From Bacteroidales bacterium (GTDB lineage: Bacteria > Bacteroidota > Bacteroidia > Bacteroidales > JAADJA01): a stretch of 49,972 nucleotides of DNA. Of the stretch, positions 26,305-34,092 are shown piece after piece. The notes below the pieces were generated by a model, which saw only the letters and a list, made by a program, of their open reading frames with translations, ran no database searches and had not been told where the DNA came from. The DNA lies in NCBI GenBank assembly GCA_020438135.1, contig JAGQVF010000022.1:1-49972 (forward strand). The letters run 5' to 3'. The translations under genes were made by a program, and so were the position numbers. Position 1 is the first letter of the stretch, and every line of letters starts with the position of its first letter.

Positions 26305-27213
26305 CTAATTCCGCTGTGTGATTTTGGAATACTCTGAAGCGTTTGCCGGATCAATTTCTTTCATGATATTTTGTGCATCGGCCTGTTCACGTGGGTTTCC
26401 CTGTTTAAAGATATTGATTATCTCATCTCTTTTAGCATCAACGATCAATTTAAGTGCAAACAATCCGGGTTTGCTTTCATGAACATTTTTTAACAAATTC
26501 AGGCTTTGCGATATATTACTTCTCCCCTGTTCAACATTATCGGCCATCAGGTCGAGACCCTGTCTGTGATATTGATATAAAAAATCCCGGAGATCGCTAT
26601 ATGCATTATTGGTGTAATTTTCGAGCAACCAAAAGCGGTTTGTTTGGTCTTCCGACGAACGCCATCCCAGTTCAGAAGCATTTTGTGCTGCATTTACAAT
26701 ATTTTCGGCTTTTTCGTAAAAGGGGTCACCACCATATTGACTAAAGGTATCAAAATCAAGTGCGAGGATCATGTATAAATAATATGCAACAACAGAAGTT
26801 AGATTGGAGGAGAAAGAGTTTTCCTGAAAATCCATGGGCTGAAATTCAACATAATCAAATTCAAACTTTTTATCTGCATAATTTAAAAGCGGTGAATTGT
26901 AAGCTGTTTTATAAATGGGTCGGCTGGCAACCACGTTCAGCGTGGCTTTGAAACGGTCAGTTGAAGGTCGTTCGTTGATTGTGATTACCATACTGCATTC
27001 GATTCGTTCGTTGGGTTTAAAATCATAGCCGGTCCATCTTCTGTTGTTGATGAATTCGGTTAACTGTGTTTGCATATTTTCAAACACACTTTTGTCAGTC
27101 CCCTGCACCTGCTGAGAATTAACCTGGATATCACATAAAAATTCCTGGGCTTGTAATTGAATACTGCTGCCCAATAATAAAACGATGATTAAACCGGGGA
27201 TTTTATTCAACAT
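26305..27213 (-). CDS. DUF4835 periplasmic protein (PorD-like, T9SS-associated)
   Basis: 302 aa. A signal peptide (about 1-22, ending LQA-Q) is followed by EFLCDIQVNSQQVQGTDKS, the conserved opening of the DUF4835 family. The family continues through FINNRRWTGYDF, ERIECSMVITI, the SRPIYKTAYNSPLLN block and a helical C-terminal half. In some annotation schemes this family is called the T9SS protein PorD; I rely on memory for that label. Position supports the family call: coaBC ends one base before this ATG (stop TGA, one T, ATG), so translation is coupled, and recN follows. Confidence 0.85.
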   Translation of the reverse strand: MLNKIPGLIIVLLLGSSIQLQAQEFLCDIQVNSQQVQGTDKSVFENMQTQLTEFINNRRWTGYDFKPNERIECSMVITINERPSTDRFKATLNVVASRPIYKTAYNSPLLNYADKKFEFDYVEFQPMDFQENSFSSNLTSVVAYYLYMILALDFDTFSQYGGDPFYEKAENIVNAAQNASELGWRSSEDQTNRFWLLENYTNNAYSDLRDFLYQYHRQGLDLMADNVEQGRSNISQSLNLLKNVHESKPGLFALKLIVDAKRDEIINIFKQGNPREQADAQNIMKEIDPANASEYSKITQRN

Positions 27214-27214
27214 A

Positions 27215-28423
27215 TCAATTTCCTGTTTTTATCATATCAAGAATTTCTTCTGCAAGATCGATGGCGACTTCTTTTTTGGTTTTCAAAGCAAAAGATTTTG
27301 TACGACCTGCTTTGTTAATAAAAGTAACCTTGTTGGTATTGTGCCCGAATCCGGCATTTTTATCCTGCAGGGAGTTTAAAACGATTAAATCGAGATTTTT
27401 ATTTTTTAGTTTCCGGCTGGCATTTTCTAGTTCGTCATCTGTTTCGAGGGCAAACCCAATAACAATTTGACCCTGTTTTTTTTGTGCTCCCAACGTTTTT
27501 AAAATATCTGTTGTTGGTTTAAGCTCAAGATTGATAACTTTATTTTTTTCTTTTATTTTTTTGCTTTGTTTGCTCACAGGAGTAAAGTCAGCAACGGCTG
27601 CCGACATGATGACGATATGTGCTTCTTCAGCAAATTTCTGACAGTTTGTAAGCATTTCCTGAGCAGTATTTACATCATATCTCTCAATATTTTGGTTGTG
27701 CGTATTGAGGCTTGTTGGTCCGGTAACCAGTATTACCCTGGCTCCCATGTCAGCCAGTGTTTCGGCAATGGCAAATCCCATCTTACCCGATGAAAAATTT
27801 CCAATAAACCTTACGGGATCTATGGGTTCATAAGTCGGACCAGCACTTACCAGAACATTTTTACCGTTCAGCTCTTTTTTTTTTTTGAAAAAATCTTTCA
27901 GAAAAGAAAGAATATGTTCAGGCTCCTGCATTCTTCCCGGCCCTGTTAACCCGCTTGCCAGTTCACCGGTTTCCGGTTCCAGTAAATGGTTGCCAAATCC
28001 AACCAGCGTTTTTATATTCCTGTTAGTGGTCGGATGATTAAACATATCCAGATCCATGGCCGGGGCAAACAAAACCGGGCATTTGGCTGCCAGATAAGTA
28101 GCCAGTAAAAGATTGTCGGCAATGCCATTTGCCATTTTTCCAAGGGTAGTGGCCGAAACAGGCGCCAATAAATAAACATCCGCCCAATGCCCTAAATCAA
28201 CGTGGCTGTGCCAACTCCCATCCCGGGAATCGAAAAAATCGGTATAAACAGGATTTCCTGAAAGTGTTGAAAGCGTTAACGGAGTAACAAAATGTGTTGC
28301 CATTTCGGTGCAGACAACTTTTACTTCAGCTCCTTCTTTTACAAGCAATCTTACCAAAAAAGGAATTTTGTAAGCTGCAATGCTACCGGTGACGCCCACC
28401 AATATTTTTTTACCCCTGAGCAT
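27215..28423 (-). CDS. coaBC: bifunctional phosphopantothenoylcysteine decarboxylase / phosphopantothenate-cysteine ligase
   Basis: 402 aa. Two successive steps of coenzyme A synthesis in one chain. The N-terminal CoaC flavoprotein domain (about 1-185) shows the opening KKILVGVTGSIAAYK, the catalytic-histidine region SWHSHVDLGHWAD and the loop VLFAPAMDLDMF. The C-terminal CoaB ligase domain (about 190-400) starts with VLVSAGPTYEPIDPVRFIGN and the nucleotide-binding FSSGKMGFAIA, with the signature VIGFALETDD. It starts 5 bp after the rpoZ stop and ends 1 bp before the DUF4835 start, so all are in one transcript. Confidence 0.96.
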   Translation of the reverse strand: MLRGKKILVGVTGSIAAYKIPFLVRLLVKEGAEVKVVCTEMATHFVTPLTLSTLSGNPVYTDFFDSRDGSWHSHVDLGHWADVYLLAPVSATTLGKMANGIADNLLLATYLAAKCPVLFAPAMDLDMFNHPTTNRNIKTLVGFGNHLLEPETGELASGLTGPGRMQEPEHILSFLKDFFKKKKELNGKNVLVSAGPTYEPIDPVRFIGNFSSGKMGFAIAETLADMGARVILVTGPTSLNTHNQNIERYDVNTAQEMLTNCQKFAEEAHIVIMSAAVADFTPVSKQSKKIKEKNKVINLELKPTTDILKTLGAQKKQGQIVIGFALETDDELENASRKLKNKNLDLIVLNSLQDKNAGFGHNTNKVTFINKAGRTKSFALKTKKEVAIDLAEEILDMIKTGN

Positions 28424-28428
28424 GCAGC

Positions 28429-28764
28429 TTAAAAGTCTTTACTTGCCTGTTTCCGGGGATTTCTGTAGTAAATTTTACCGTTAATAAATTCACTCACAGA
28501 GATCAGTGTTGGTTTGGGCAATCTTTCATAAAATCTGGCAATTTCGATTTGTTCACGATTTTCAAATATCTCCTCAAGGTTATCCTGGGAGGTAGTAAAT
28601 TCCTGGATCTTTTGATCGAGTTCTTCTTTCATTTCCAGTCCAATCTGATTGGCCCTTTTCGAAAGGATTGCAACGGTTTCATAAATGTTACCTGTAGGTT
28701 TATCAAAATCTCTGATCTTTCGGGTTACCGCTGTGGTATCTGCTTTTACTTTTTTGTAATCCAT
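28429..28764 (-). CDS. rpoZ: RNA polymerase omega subunit, Bacteroidota type
   Basis: 111 aa. The Rpb6/omega core is recognisable at about 22-70, with PTGNIYETVAILSKRANQIG corresponding to the conserved motif that clamps the beta-prime C-terminus. The tail with PKPTLISVSEFINGKIYYR is typical of the Bacteroidota version. Its place between bamD (12-bp gap) and coaBC (5-bp gap) is the usual one in this phylum and supports the call. Confidence 0.9.
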   Translation of the reverse strand: MDYKKVKADTTAVTRKIRDFDKPTGNIYETVAILSKRANQIGLEMKEELDQKIQEFTTSQDNLEEIFENREQIEIARFYERLPKPTLISVSEFINGKIYYRNPRKQASKDF

Positions 28765-28776
28765 TTATTTTTTGTC

Positions 28777-29574
28777 TTAGTTATTTATCTCTTTCATTGC
28801 CTTTTCATACATGTAATTTACCTGCTTATTGTATTTGCTGTCAGGATATTGGGCAATAAACTTGGTGTACACATCCGTAGCCTCCAAATAACGCTCCTTT
28901 CGCTTTGAACGCACACTTTGATTGGCATAATTGAAATACGATTTAATGGTATAAAACATGGCATCTTCCCTGAATTTCGTATCGGGATAATCTTTTAGAA
29001 GAATATCAAAGGAGGTTACCGCAGCCTGATATTTTTCCATTTTCAGGTAAAGTTTGGCAATTTCAAAATCTTTCTTTTGGATCTTTTCTCTGAGTTCATC
29101 AATCAGTTCGTTACACTTTTCCACCCTGTCGCTGTATGGATAATTGTTAATAAACAACTGCAATTCAGCAATGGCATCACGTGAAGTAGTTTGATCCAGT
29201 TCGTATTTTGGTGATTCAAGGTATTTACAATATGCCGACATGTAGGCACACTCTTCGGCTTTTTCGCTCCTGGGATAGGTTTTCGAAAACCGGTCGAAAT
29301 AGTAACTGGCCATGGTATATTCGCGCTGGTTATAATATGCATATGCATATTTATAGGCGATGTTTTCCGCGTCTTCGGTTCCGCGGTAAAAAGGCATTAC
29401 CTGGTCAAACAAAGTTAAAGCTCTGAAATAATCTTCTTTCTCGTAATATTCGAGTGCCTTTTCATACTTTAAACCGAAATCCTGGCTTTTCTGGATTTTC
29501 TGGTACTTGCTGCATGAAAAAGAGGCAATTGCTATTATGCTGATTATTAAGCCTATGACCGTTTTTCTAAACAT
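28777..29574 (-). CDS. bamD: outer membrane assembly lipoprotein BamD
   Basis: 265 aa. A lipoprotein signal peptide with lipobox A-S-F-S-C21 is followed by five TPR-like helical repeats, among them KALEYYEKEDYFRALTLFDQ, YAYAYYNQREYTMASYYFDR, EIAKLYLKMEKYQAAVTSF and ATDVYTKFIAQYPDSKY. BamD belongs to the BAM complex that inserts beta-barrels into the outer membrane. It is the first gene of the bamD-rpoZ-coaBC-DUF4835-recN-fabI run. The promoter-like element at 29580-29609 ends only 5 bp before the ATG, implying a leaderless or nearly leaderless message. Confidence 0.94.
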   Translation of the reverse strand: MFRKTVIGLIISIIAIASFSCSKYQKIQKSQDFGLKYEKALEYYEKEDYFRALTLFDQVMPFYRGTEDAENIAYKYAYAYYNQREYTMASYYFDRFSKTYPRSEKAEECAYMSAYCKYLESPKYELDQTTSRDAIAELQLFINNYPYSDRVEKCNELIDELREKIQKKDFEIAKLYLKMEKYQAAVTSFDILLKDYPDTKFREDAMFYTIKSYFNYANQSVRSKRKERYLEATDVYTKFIAQYPDSKYNKQVNYMYEKAMKEINN

Positions 29575-29579
29575 GGGCG

Positions 29580-29609
29580 CAAAATTACTAAATATATGAC
29601 AACAACAAA
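29580..29609 (-). promoter_or_regulatory. promoter of the bamD operon
   Basis: Minus strand TTTG (29609-29606), 18 bases, TAATTTTG (29587-29580): both Bacteroidota boxes match exactly. The start codon follows after 5 bases. Confidence 0.6.
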
Positions 29610-29727
29610 CGTTGATTTGGGTATATTATTTCTGTTTTAGGGTGCCTGGTTTGTTTTGGGTATGTTTTTCAAAGCCAAGTTGTTGAAAATAAATAAAACC
29701 CATCGTTAATATTAATCCAAATAGTTT

Positions 29728-29735
29728 TAGTTTTG
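29728..29735 (+). promoter_or_regulatory. -7 element for the alpha-oxoamine synthase gene
   Basis: TAGTTTTG matches TAnnTTTG and lies 35 bp upstream of the ATG at 29771. The -33 position reads GTTA, a poor match. Confidence 0.35.
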
Positions 29736-29770
29736 CCGGCAGTTACAACATTAAATTCGAAACATTTAAT

Positions 29771-31021
29771 ATGGATATTTTCAATAAAATTGACAGCACG
29801 TTTGGTCCGCTTGGTAAATATATGGAGCAGGCTCACGGCTACTATATGTTCCCAAAACTTGAAGGTGAAATTTCTCATCGGATGAATTTCATGGGCAAAG
29901 AAAAACTTGTTTGGAGTTTGAATAATTATCTCGGACTGGGAAATCACCCCGAGGTCAGAAAAGTGGATGCAGAAGCTGCTAAAGAGTGGGGGCTTGCTTA
30001 TCCGATGGGTGCCCGTATGATGTCGGGGCAAACCAAACATCATGAAGAACTGGAGCGCAGGCTTGCAGCTTTCGCACAGAAGGAGGCTGCCTATTTGCTG
30101 AATTTCGGATACCAGGGGATGATTTCTATCATTCAGGGTTTGGTTGACAGGCGTGATGTTATTGTTTATGATTCAGATGCACATGCCTGCATCATTGATG
30201 GTATGCGCCTGCACTTCGGTAAACGGTTTGTTTATCCGCACAACGATATGGATAACCTTGATAAGGAGTTATCACGTGCAACCAAAATTGTTGAAAAAAC
30301 CAATGGCGGAATCCTTCTGATAACCGAAGGAGTTTATGGAATGGCCGGTGATCTTGGCAAACTTGATAAAATAGTAGAATTAAAGAAAAAATACAATTTC
30401 CGTATCCTGGTTGATGATGCTCATGGATTCGGAACCATGGGCAAAACCGGCGTAGGCACAGGTGAGCACTTCGGTGTTCAGGATGAAATCGATGTTTATT
30501 TTGCAACCTTCGCAAAATCGATGGCTGGTATTGGCGGTTTTGTTGCAAGCAGCCAGAAAGTGATCAGTTACCTGATGTATAACATGCGTTCGCAAGTGTA
30601 TGCCAAATCGCTTCCCATGCCAATGGTTATGGGTTCGATGAAACGGCTCGAAATGCTTCAAACACAACCGGAGCATAAGGAAAATCTATGGAAAATCGTC
30701 AATGCATTGCAATCCGGGCTCAGAGAAAAAGGATTTGATCTGGGTAATACCGAATCACCGGTAACTCCGGTTTTCTTTAAGGGCGGTGTCCCGGAAGCAA
30801 CTCACGTAACCAAAGATCTCAGAGAAAATTTTGATATATTCTGTAGCATCGTAACCTATCCGGTTGTTCCCAAAGGAGTGATCATGCTCCGGTTGATACC
30901 AACAGCCATGCATACACTCGAAGATGTAGAATATACCATCAAAGCATTTTCTCAGATCAAAAAGAATCTTGACGAAGGCAAATACAGTGCAAACCAGATA
31001 GCAGAAATGTTTGTCAAATAA
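29771..31021 (+). CDS. alpha-oxoamine synthase (serine palmitoyltransferase-like)
   Basis: 416 aa PLP enzyme of the family that condenses an amino acid with an acyl-CoA (8-amino-7-oxononanoate synthase, glycine C-acetyltransferase, serine palmitoyltransferase, cysteate acyltransferase). Visible active-site residues are His138 (SDAHAC, stacks on PLP), Asp215 and His218 (VDDAHGFG) and the Schiff-base Lys249 (ATFAKSMAGIGGF). The N-terminal LVWSLNNYLGLGNHP and MGARMMSGQTKHHEELE are family motifs. No biotin or threonine-catabolism genes are nearby. In Bacteroidota a stand-alone copy is often the first enzyme of sphingolipid or sulfonolipid synthesis, which is my preferred but unproven reading. It is monocistronic, with a terminator after it. 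Confidence 0.85.
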   Translation: MDIFNKIDSTFGPLGKYMEQAHGYYMFPKLEGEISHRMNFMGKEKLVWSLNNYLGLGNHPEVRKVDAEAAKEWGLAYPMGARMMSGQTKHHEELERRLAAFAQKEAAYLLNFGYQGMISIIQGLVDRRDVIVYDSDAHACIIDGMRLHFGKRFVYPHNDMDNLDKELSRATKIVEKTNGGILLITEGVYGMAGDLGKLDKIVELKKKYNFRILVDDAHGFGTMGKTGVGTGEHFGVQDEIDVYFATFAKSMAGIGGFVASSQKVISYLMYNMRSQVYAKSLPMPMVMGSMKRLEMLQTQPEHKENLWKIVNALQSGLREKGFDLGNTESPVTPVFFKGGVPEATHVTKDLRENFDIFCSIVTYPVVPKGVIMLRLIPTAMHTLEDVEYTIKAFSQIKKNLDEGKYSANQIAEMFVK

Positions 31022-31075
31022 AACACCTGCCGGTTTGTTTTGATACAATAAAATAGAATAAAACTCAAAAACAAC

Positions 31076-31106
31076 GCCGGCATCTTTTGGTGCCGGCATT
31101 TTTTTT
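31076..31106 (+). terminator. intrinsic terminator after the alpha-oxoamine synthase
   Basis: 7-bp GC-rich stem GCCGGCA / TGCCGGC with an 8-nt loop, followed by T8. It lies about 55 bp past the stop codon and immediately before the next gene. Confidence 0.88.
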
Positions 31107-31125
31107 ACAACCTGATATAAAACGG

Positions 31126-32535
31126 ATGAAAGAAAAAACAAGGAGGAAACTTTTGGGCAAAAGGCTCTACGCTTTTTACAGGCGTTTCAGGTACCTCCGG
31201 TTTCTGAAAAAAATCCGTAAACAAAGGCTCAGAGAGCTAAAATCAGACGAAATACAGGAGAAAGAAAGTTTCAGGGAAAATATCAAACGTCAACGGCGCA
31301 TCGAAAAAAACGCTGAAAAGCGAAGAGCAAGAGAGCTCAGGAATGAAGCAAGGGAAGAACGAAAAGCCATCCGCGAAGCGATCCGCCAGAAAGTCAGGGA
31401 AGAAAAACGTCTTGATAAACAAAAACAAAAACTGGAGCAGGAGGAGCTTCAGCAGGAGCAGGTCGAAATTAGAAAAAGAATAACTGAACAACAGGCACTC
31501 GAAAAAGATCTGCTTACTAAAAAGAAAAGCGACGAAAAAAACCGAAAAAAGGAACGCCGGCATAAACGGAACCGTCTGCGCCCCTATTTGATACGCAGGC
31601 GATTCAGAGAAATTCATTACAGCGTTAAAAAAATCAATAAGAGCTCATTCCGGCGATGGACTGCATGGTTTGTAGAAGTGGCGGAAACGAAAACCGAAAG
31701 AAACCTCTTTTTTAAGATCGCCCTCAACTCCCTGTCGATGTTTTTACTTTCCCACCTGGTAATTTATTACCTCGGCCAGGTGATAACGGTATGGGTCGCT
31801 TACACATTCGACTATGAAACCATCGTATTTTACTATAAAATTTATTACAACATCGATTCGTCGGATTGGACGAGTGATGCCGTTAAAATTCTTTACAGCA
31901 TCAAACCCATTGCAGGTCTGATACTGGGTTTCATCGGACTGATCCTTTATGCTTCGAACCAAAATAATACAGGTAAAATCAAGTTGTTCTTCCTGTGGTC
32001 GTTTGTTAACGGAATGGTTTTGTTTTTCGGATCATTGCTTATGGGCACACTGTTAAACAAAGGTTTCGGATGGGTTATTTCTTATTTGTATTACAAGGAT
32101 ACAGGCAAGATGGTATTTTCAATCCTGGCCATTTTTGCGCTGTTTATCTCGGGAACTACCATCGGCCGCAGGTTATTGATATCGGGGAATTCATATTTTA
32201 ATTTTGTTGACAGTCGTAACAGAAAGTTCCTTATAACCAGTCAGGTCATACTTCCGGTTTTTTTGGGAACAATCATTCTTTCAATACTGAAAATACCTGC
32301 AGAAGCATATTTTACAACGCAGGAAGAGATCACTTATGAAGTACTAAAAGTATGGACGATCCTGTTGTTGATCATTCCATCCGTAGTGGCAATGAATTCA
32401 TATGGAGAGATTTATTTCGATGAAGCTAACCGTCGCCCGCGTATCAACTGGATTTTTGTTCTATTAGCAATGCTTTTCATAGCGGCTGTATATTATGTCC
32501 TTTGGGGGGGATTGATCATTACACCACCTGAATAA
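31126..32535 (+). CDS. unrecognised protein: charged coiled coil plus multi-span membrane domain
   Basis: 469 aa from the ATG at 31126. The frame runs upstream to a TTG inside the terminator, which is unlikely to be used. The first ~180 residues are extremely rich in Arg, Lys, Glu and Gln with almost no hydrophobic residues outside a heptad-like pattern, so a long cytoplasmic coiled coil is predicted (for example EKRRARELRNEAREERKAI). The remainder contains about six or seven membrane spans, near residues 198-220, 260-278, 287-310, 328-350, 377-395, 412-430 and 443-463. I know no family with this layout. It is flanked by a terminator upstream and a convergent gene downstream, so it is probably monocistronic. 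Confidence 0.75.
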   Translation: MKEKTRRKLLGKRLYAFYRRFRYLRFLKKIRKQRLRELKSDEIQEKESFRENIKRQRRIEKNAEKRRARELRNEAREERKAIREAIRQKVREEKRLDKQKQKLEQEELQQEQVEIRKRITEQQALEKDLLTKKKSDEKNRKKERRHKRNRLRPYLIRRRFREIHYSVKKINKSSFRRWTAWFVEVAETKTERNLFFKIALNSLSMFLLSHLVIYYLGQVITVWVAYTFDYETIVFYYKIYYNIDSSDWTSDAVKILYSIKPIAGLILGFIGLILYASNQNNTGKIKLFFLWSFVNGMVLFFGSLLMGTLLNKGFGWVISYLYYKDTGKMVFSILAIFALFISGTTIGRRLLISGNSYFNFVDSRNRKFLITSQVILPVFLGTIILSILKIPAEAYFTTQEEITYEVLKVWTILLLIIPSVVAMNSYGEIYFDEANRRPRINWIFVLLAMLFIAAVYYVLWGGLIITPPE

Positions 32536-32583
32536 TGGCTGTAAAAGCAACTAAGTTAAACAGCTTCCATCATTTCAAGAATT

Positions 32584-34086
32584 TTACTTCAGATTTTTTC
32601 CGCTTAAAAACTCCACCGGTGCGTATTCGTCAGTTAGAATTTCTGTATTTTCCGGTATGGTGATCCCGACTTTATGGGCAAGGAAACTATTCAGAACACT
32701 ATCCTGACTGACAAAAGACGGAACCATTTGGCTTTTGATGCCGACGATCATTATATTTTGAAAATAAGATTTTTGCTCAGGTGTAGGATTGGGATATTGC
32801 ACCGCAAAAGTCAAAACCTGTGGGAAAACACTTTTGTATGTTGCGAGTTCCGCAACAAGAAATTCACTTTTAGCCGGTTCGAGCGCCGAAATCACATTGG
32901 CAAACACTGCCCCCCCCTCATTTAGCGAATTGTAAATTTTTTGAACTGCTTCTTTCGTAGTCAGTTGAAAAGGGATAGTAAGAATCGATTTATAGGCATC
33001 CATAAAAACAGCATCATAGCGTTGCTCATTTTTGTTAAGAAATATTCGTCCGTCTGCATGGATGATATTCAAATCCGGATCATCCGGGAGGTTGAAATGT
33101 TTTTTAGCCAGTGCTGTCAATCCCGGATCAATTTCCACAACATCCAGCGTTGCATCTGGATATTTTTTGAGATAATCTTTCGGAAACGCATAACCCGATC
33201 CGCCTATCATCAGGCAATGCTCAAAACCAGGAACAAAATGCCTGACCAGGTGATAATACTTCAGAACTTCAAAAGCAAGTCCATCATCATTATCCGTAAA
33301 CATGGCAGAACTGGTTTCATCATTCACTTTCAATATCTTCACAGGCCGACCGGTTGCCTTGTCAGTAGTTTCGTAAATCAATACCCGGTTATATTCGGTA
33401 TCTGTGTCGATATATCCCGGTGATTCGCTGTATGCTTTAAACCAGAAAAATCCCGTAGTTAACAAGACGAAACCCGGAACAAGGATCAACGTTTTGTTTG
33501 CGATCATCCATATCAGTATAGATGAGAGCAATAGTAAAAGTATCGCGATTCCGAATATTACATTCAGAAAACCAAAATCGGGAAGCAGAAAAAAACCTGC
33601 AGCAAAAGTGCCGGCTATGCTGCCAGTGGTTGAGAGTGCATAAAGATTGCCTGTTCGTGAGCCTGCATTTTTAATTTTTTCAATGATGATCCGTATCGAA
33701 AAAGGAAGTACCATCCCCAAAAATATGCTGGCAGGAGCAAACAGGATTATTGAAGCAACAATTGTTCGCAATCTGATTAAGGGTACATATTTGGCAAGCC
33801 TGATCAGGATATAGTTGTTTGCGATGGCTGTGATGGTAATAAAAAGTGCCGCCAGGGATAGTATAATTGCCAACCCTTTTAATCCATCTGTTTTCACTGA
33901 AAGTTTACCTCCGAGCCAATAGCCGATACTCAGGCTGCCCATGATAATCCCTATCAAGGCAGTCCACACAAAAACCGAGGTGCCGAGATACGGGCCCAGA
34001 ACCCTGCTCCCGGCAATTTCATAAACCATGATTAAAGCACCTGAAAAGAAAATTATCAAACTGATCAGCAGGTTCCTGTTTCTCAT
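32584..34086 (-). CDS. membrane-embedded spermidine synthase-like protein
   Basis: 500 aa. The N-terminal half (about 1-215) has seven or so membrane spans and begins FFSGALIMVYEIAGSRVLGPYLG, the opening of the fused MFS/spermidine-synthase family. The C-terminal half is a Rossmann-type aminopropyltransferase-like domain: CLMIGGSGYAFPKDY binds the nucleotide cosubstrate, DVVEIDPGLTALAKKHF carries the ribose-binding acid, and IIHADGRIFL then YDAVFMDAY follow. Whether it makes polyamines is doubtful, since many such fusions lack the polyamine-site residues. It starts 6 bp after the stop of the M14 carboxypeptidase gene upstream, so the two are almost certainly co-transcribed. It is convergent with the coiled-coil membrane protein. 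Confidence 0.85.
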   Translation of the reverse strand: MRNRNLLISLIIFFSGALIMVYEIAGSRVLGPYLGTSVFVWTALIGIIMGSLSIGYWLGGKLSVKTDGLKGLAIILSLAALFITITAIANNYILIRLAKYVPLIRLRTIVASIILFAPASIFLGMVLPFSIRIIIEKIKNAGSRTGNLYALSTTGSIAGTFAAGFFLLPDFGFLNVIFGIAILLLLLSSILIWMIANKTLILVPGFVLLTTGFFWFKAYSESPGYIDTDTEYNRVLIYETTDKATGRPVKILKVNDETSSAMFTDNDDGLAFEVLKYYHLVRHFVPGFEHCLMIGGSGYAFPKDYLKKYPDATLDVVEIDPGLTALAKKHFNLPDDPDLNIIHADGRIFLNKNEQRYDAVFMDAYKSILTIPFQLTTKEAVQKIYNSLNEGGAVFANVISALEPAKSEFLVAELATYKSVFPQVLTFAVQYPNPTPEQKSYFQNIMIVGIKSQMVPSFVSQDSVLNSFLAHKVGITIPENTEILTDEYAPVEFLSGKNLK

Positions 34087-34092
34087 ATTGTT

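Noticed and set aside
31087..31125. Upstream TTG start for the coiled-coil membrane protein
   Set aside because: It lies inside the loop of a strong intrinsic terminator; the ATG at 31126 is a better start.
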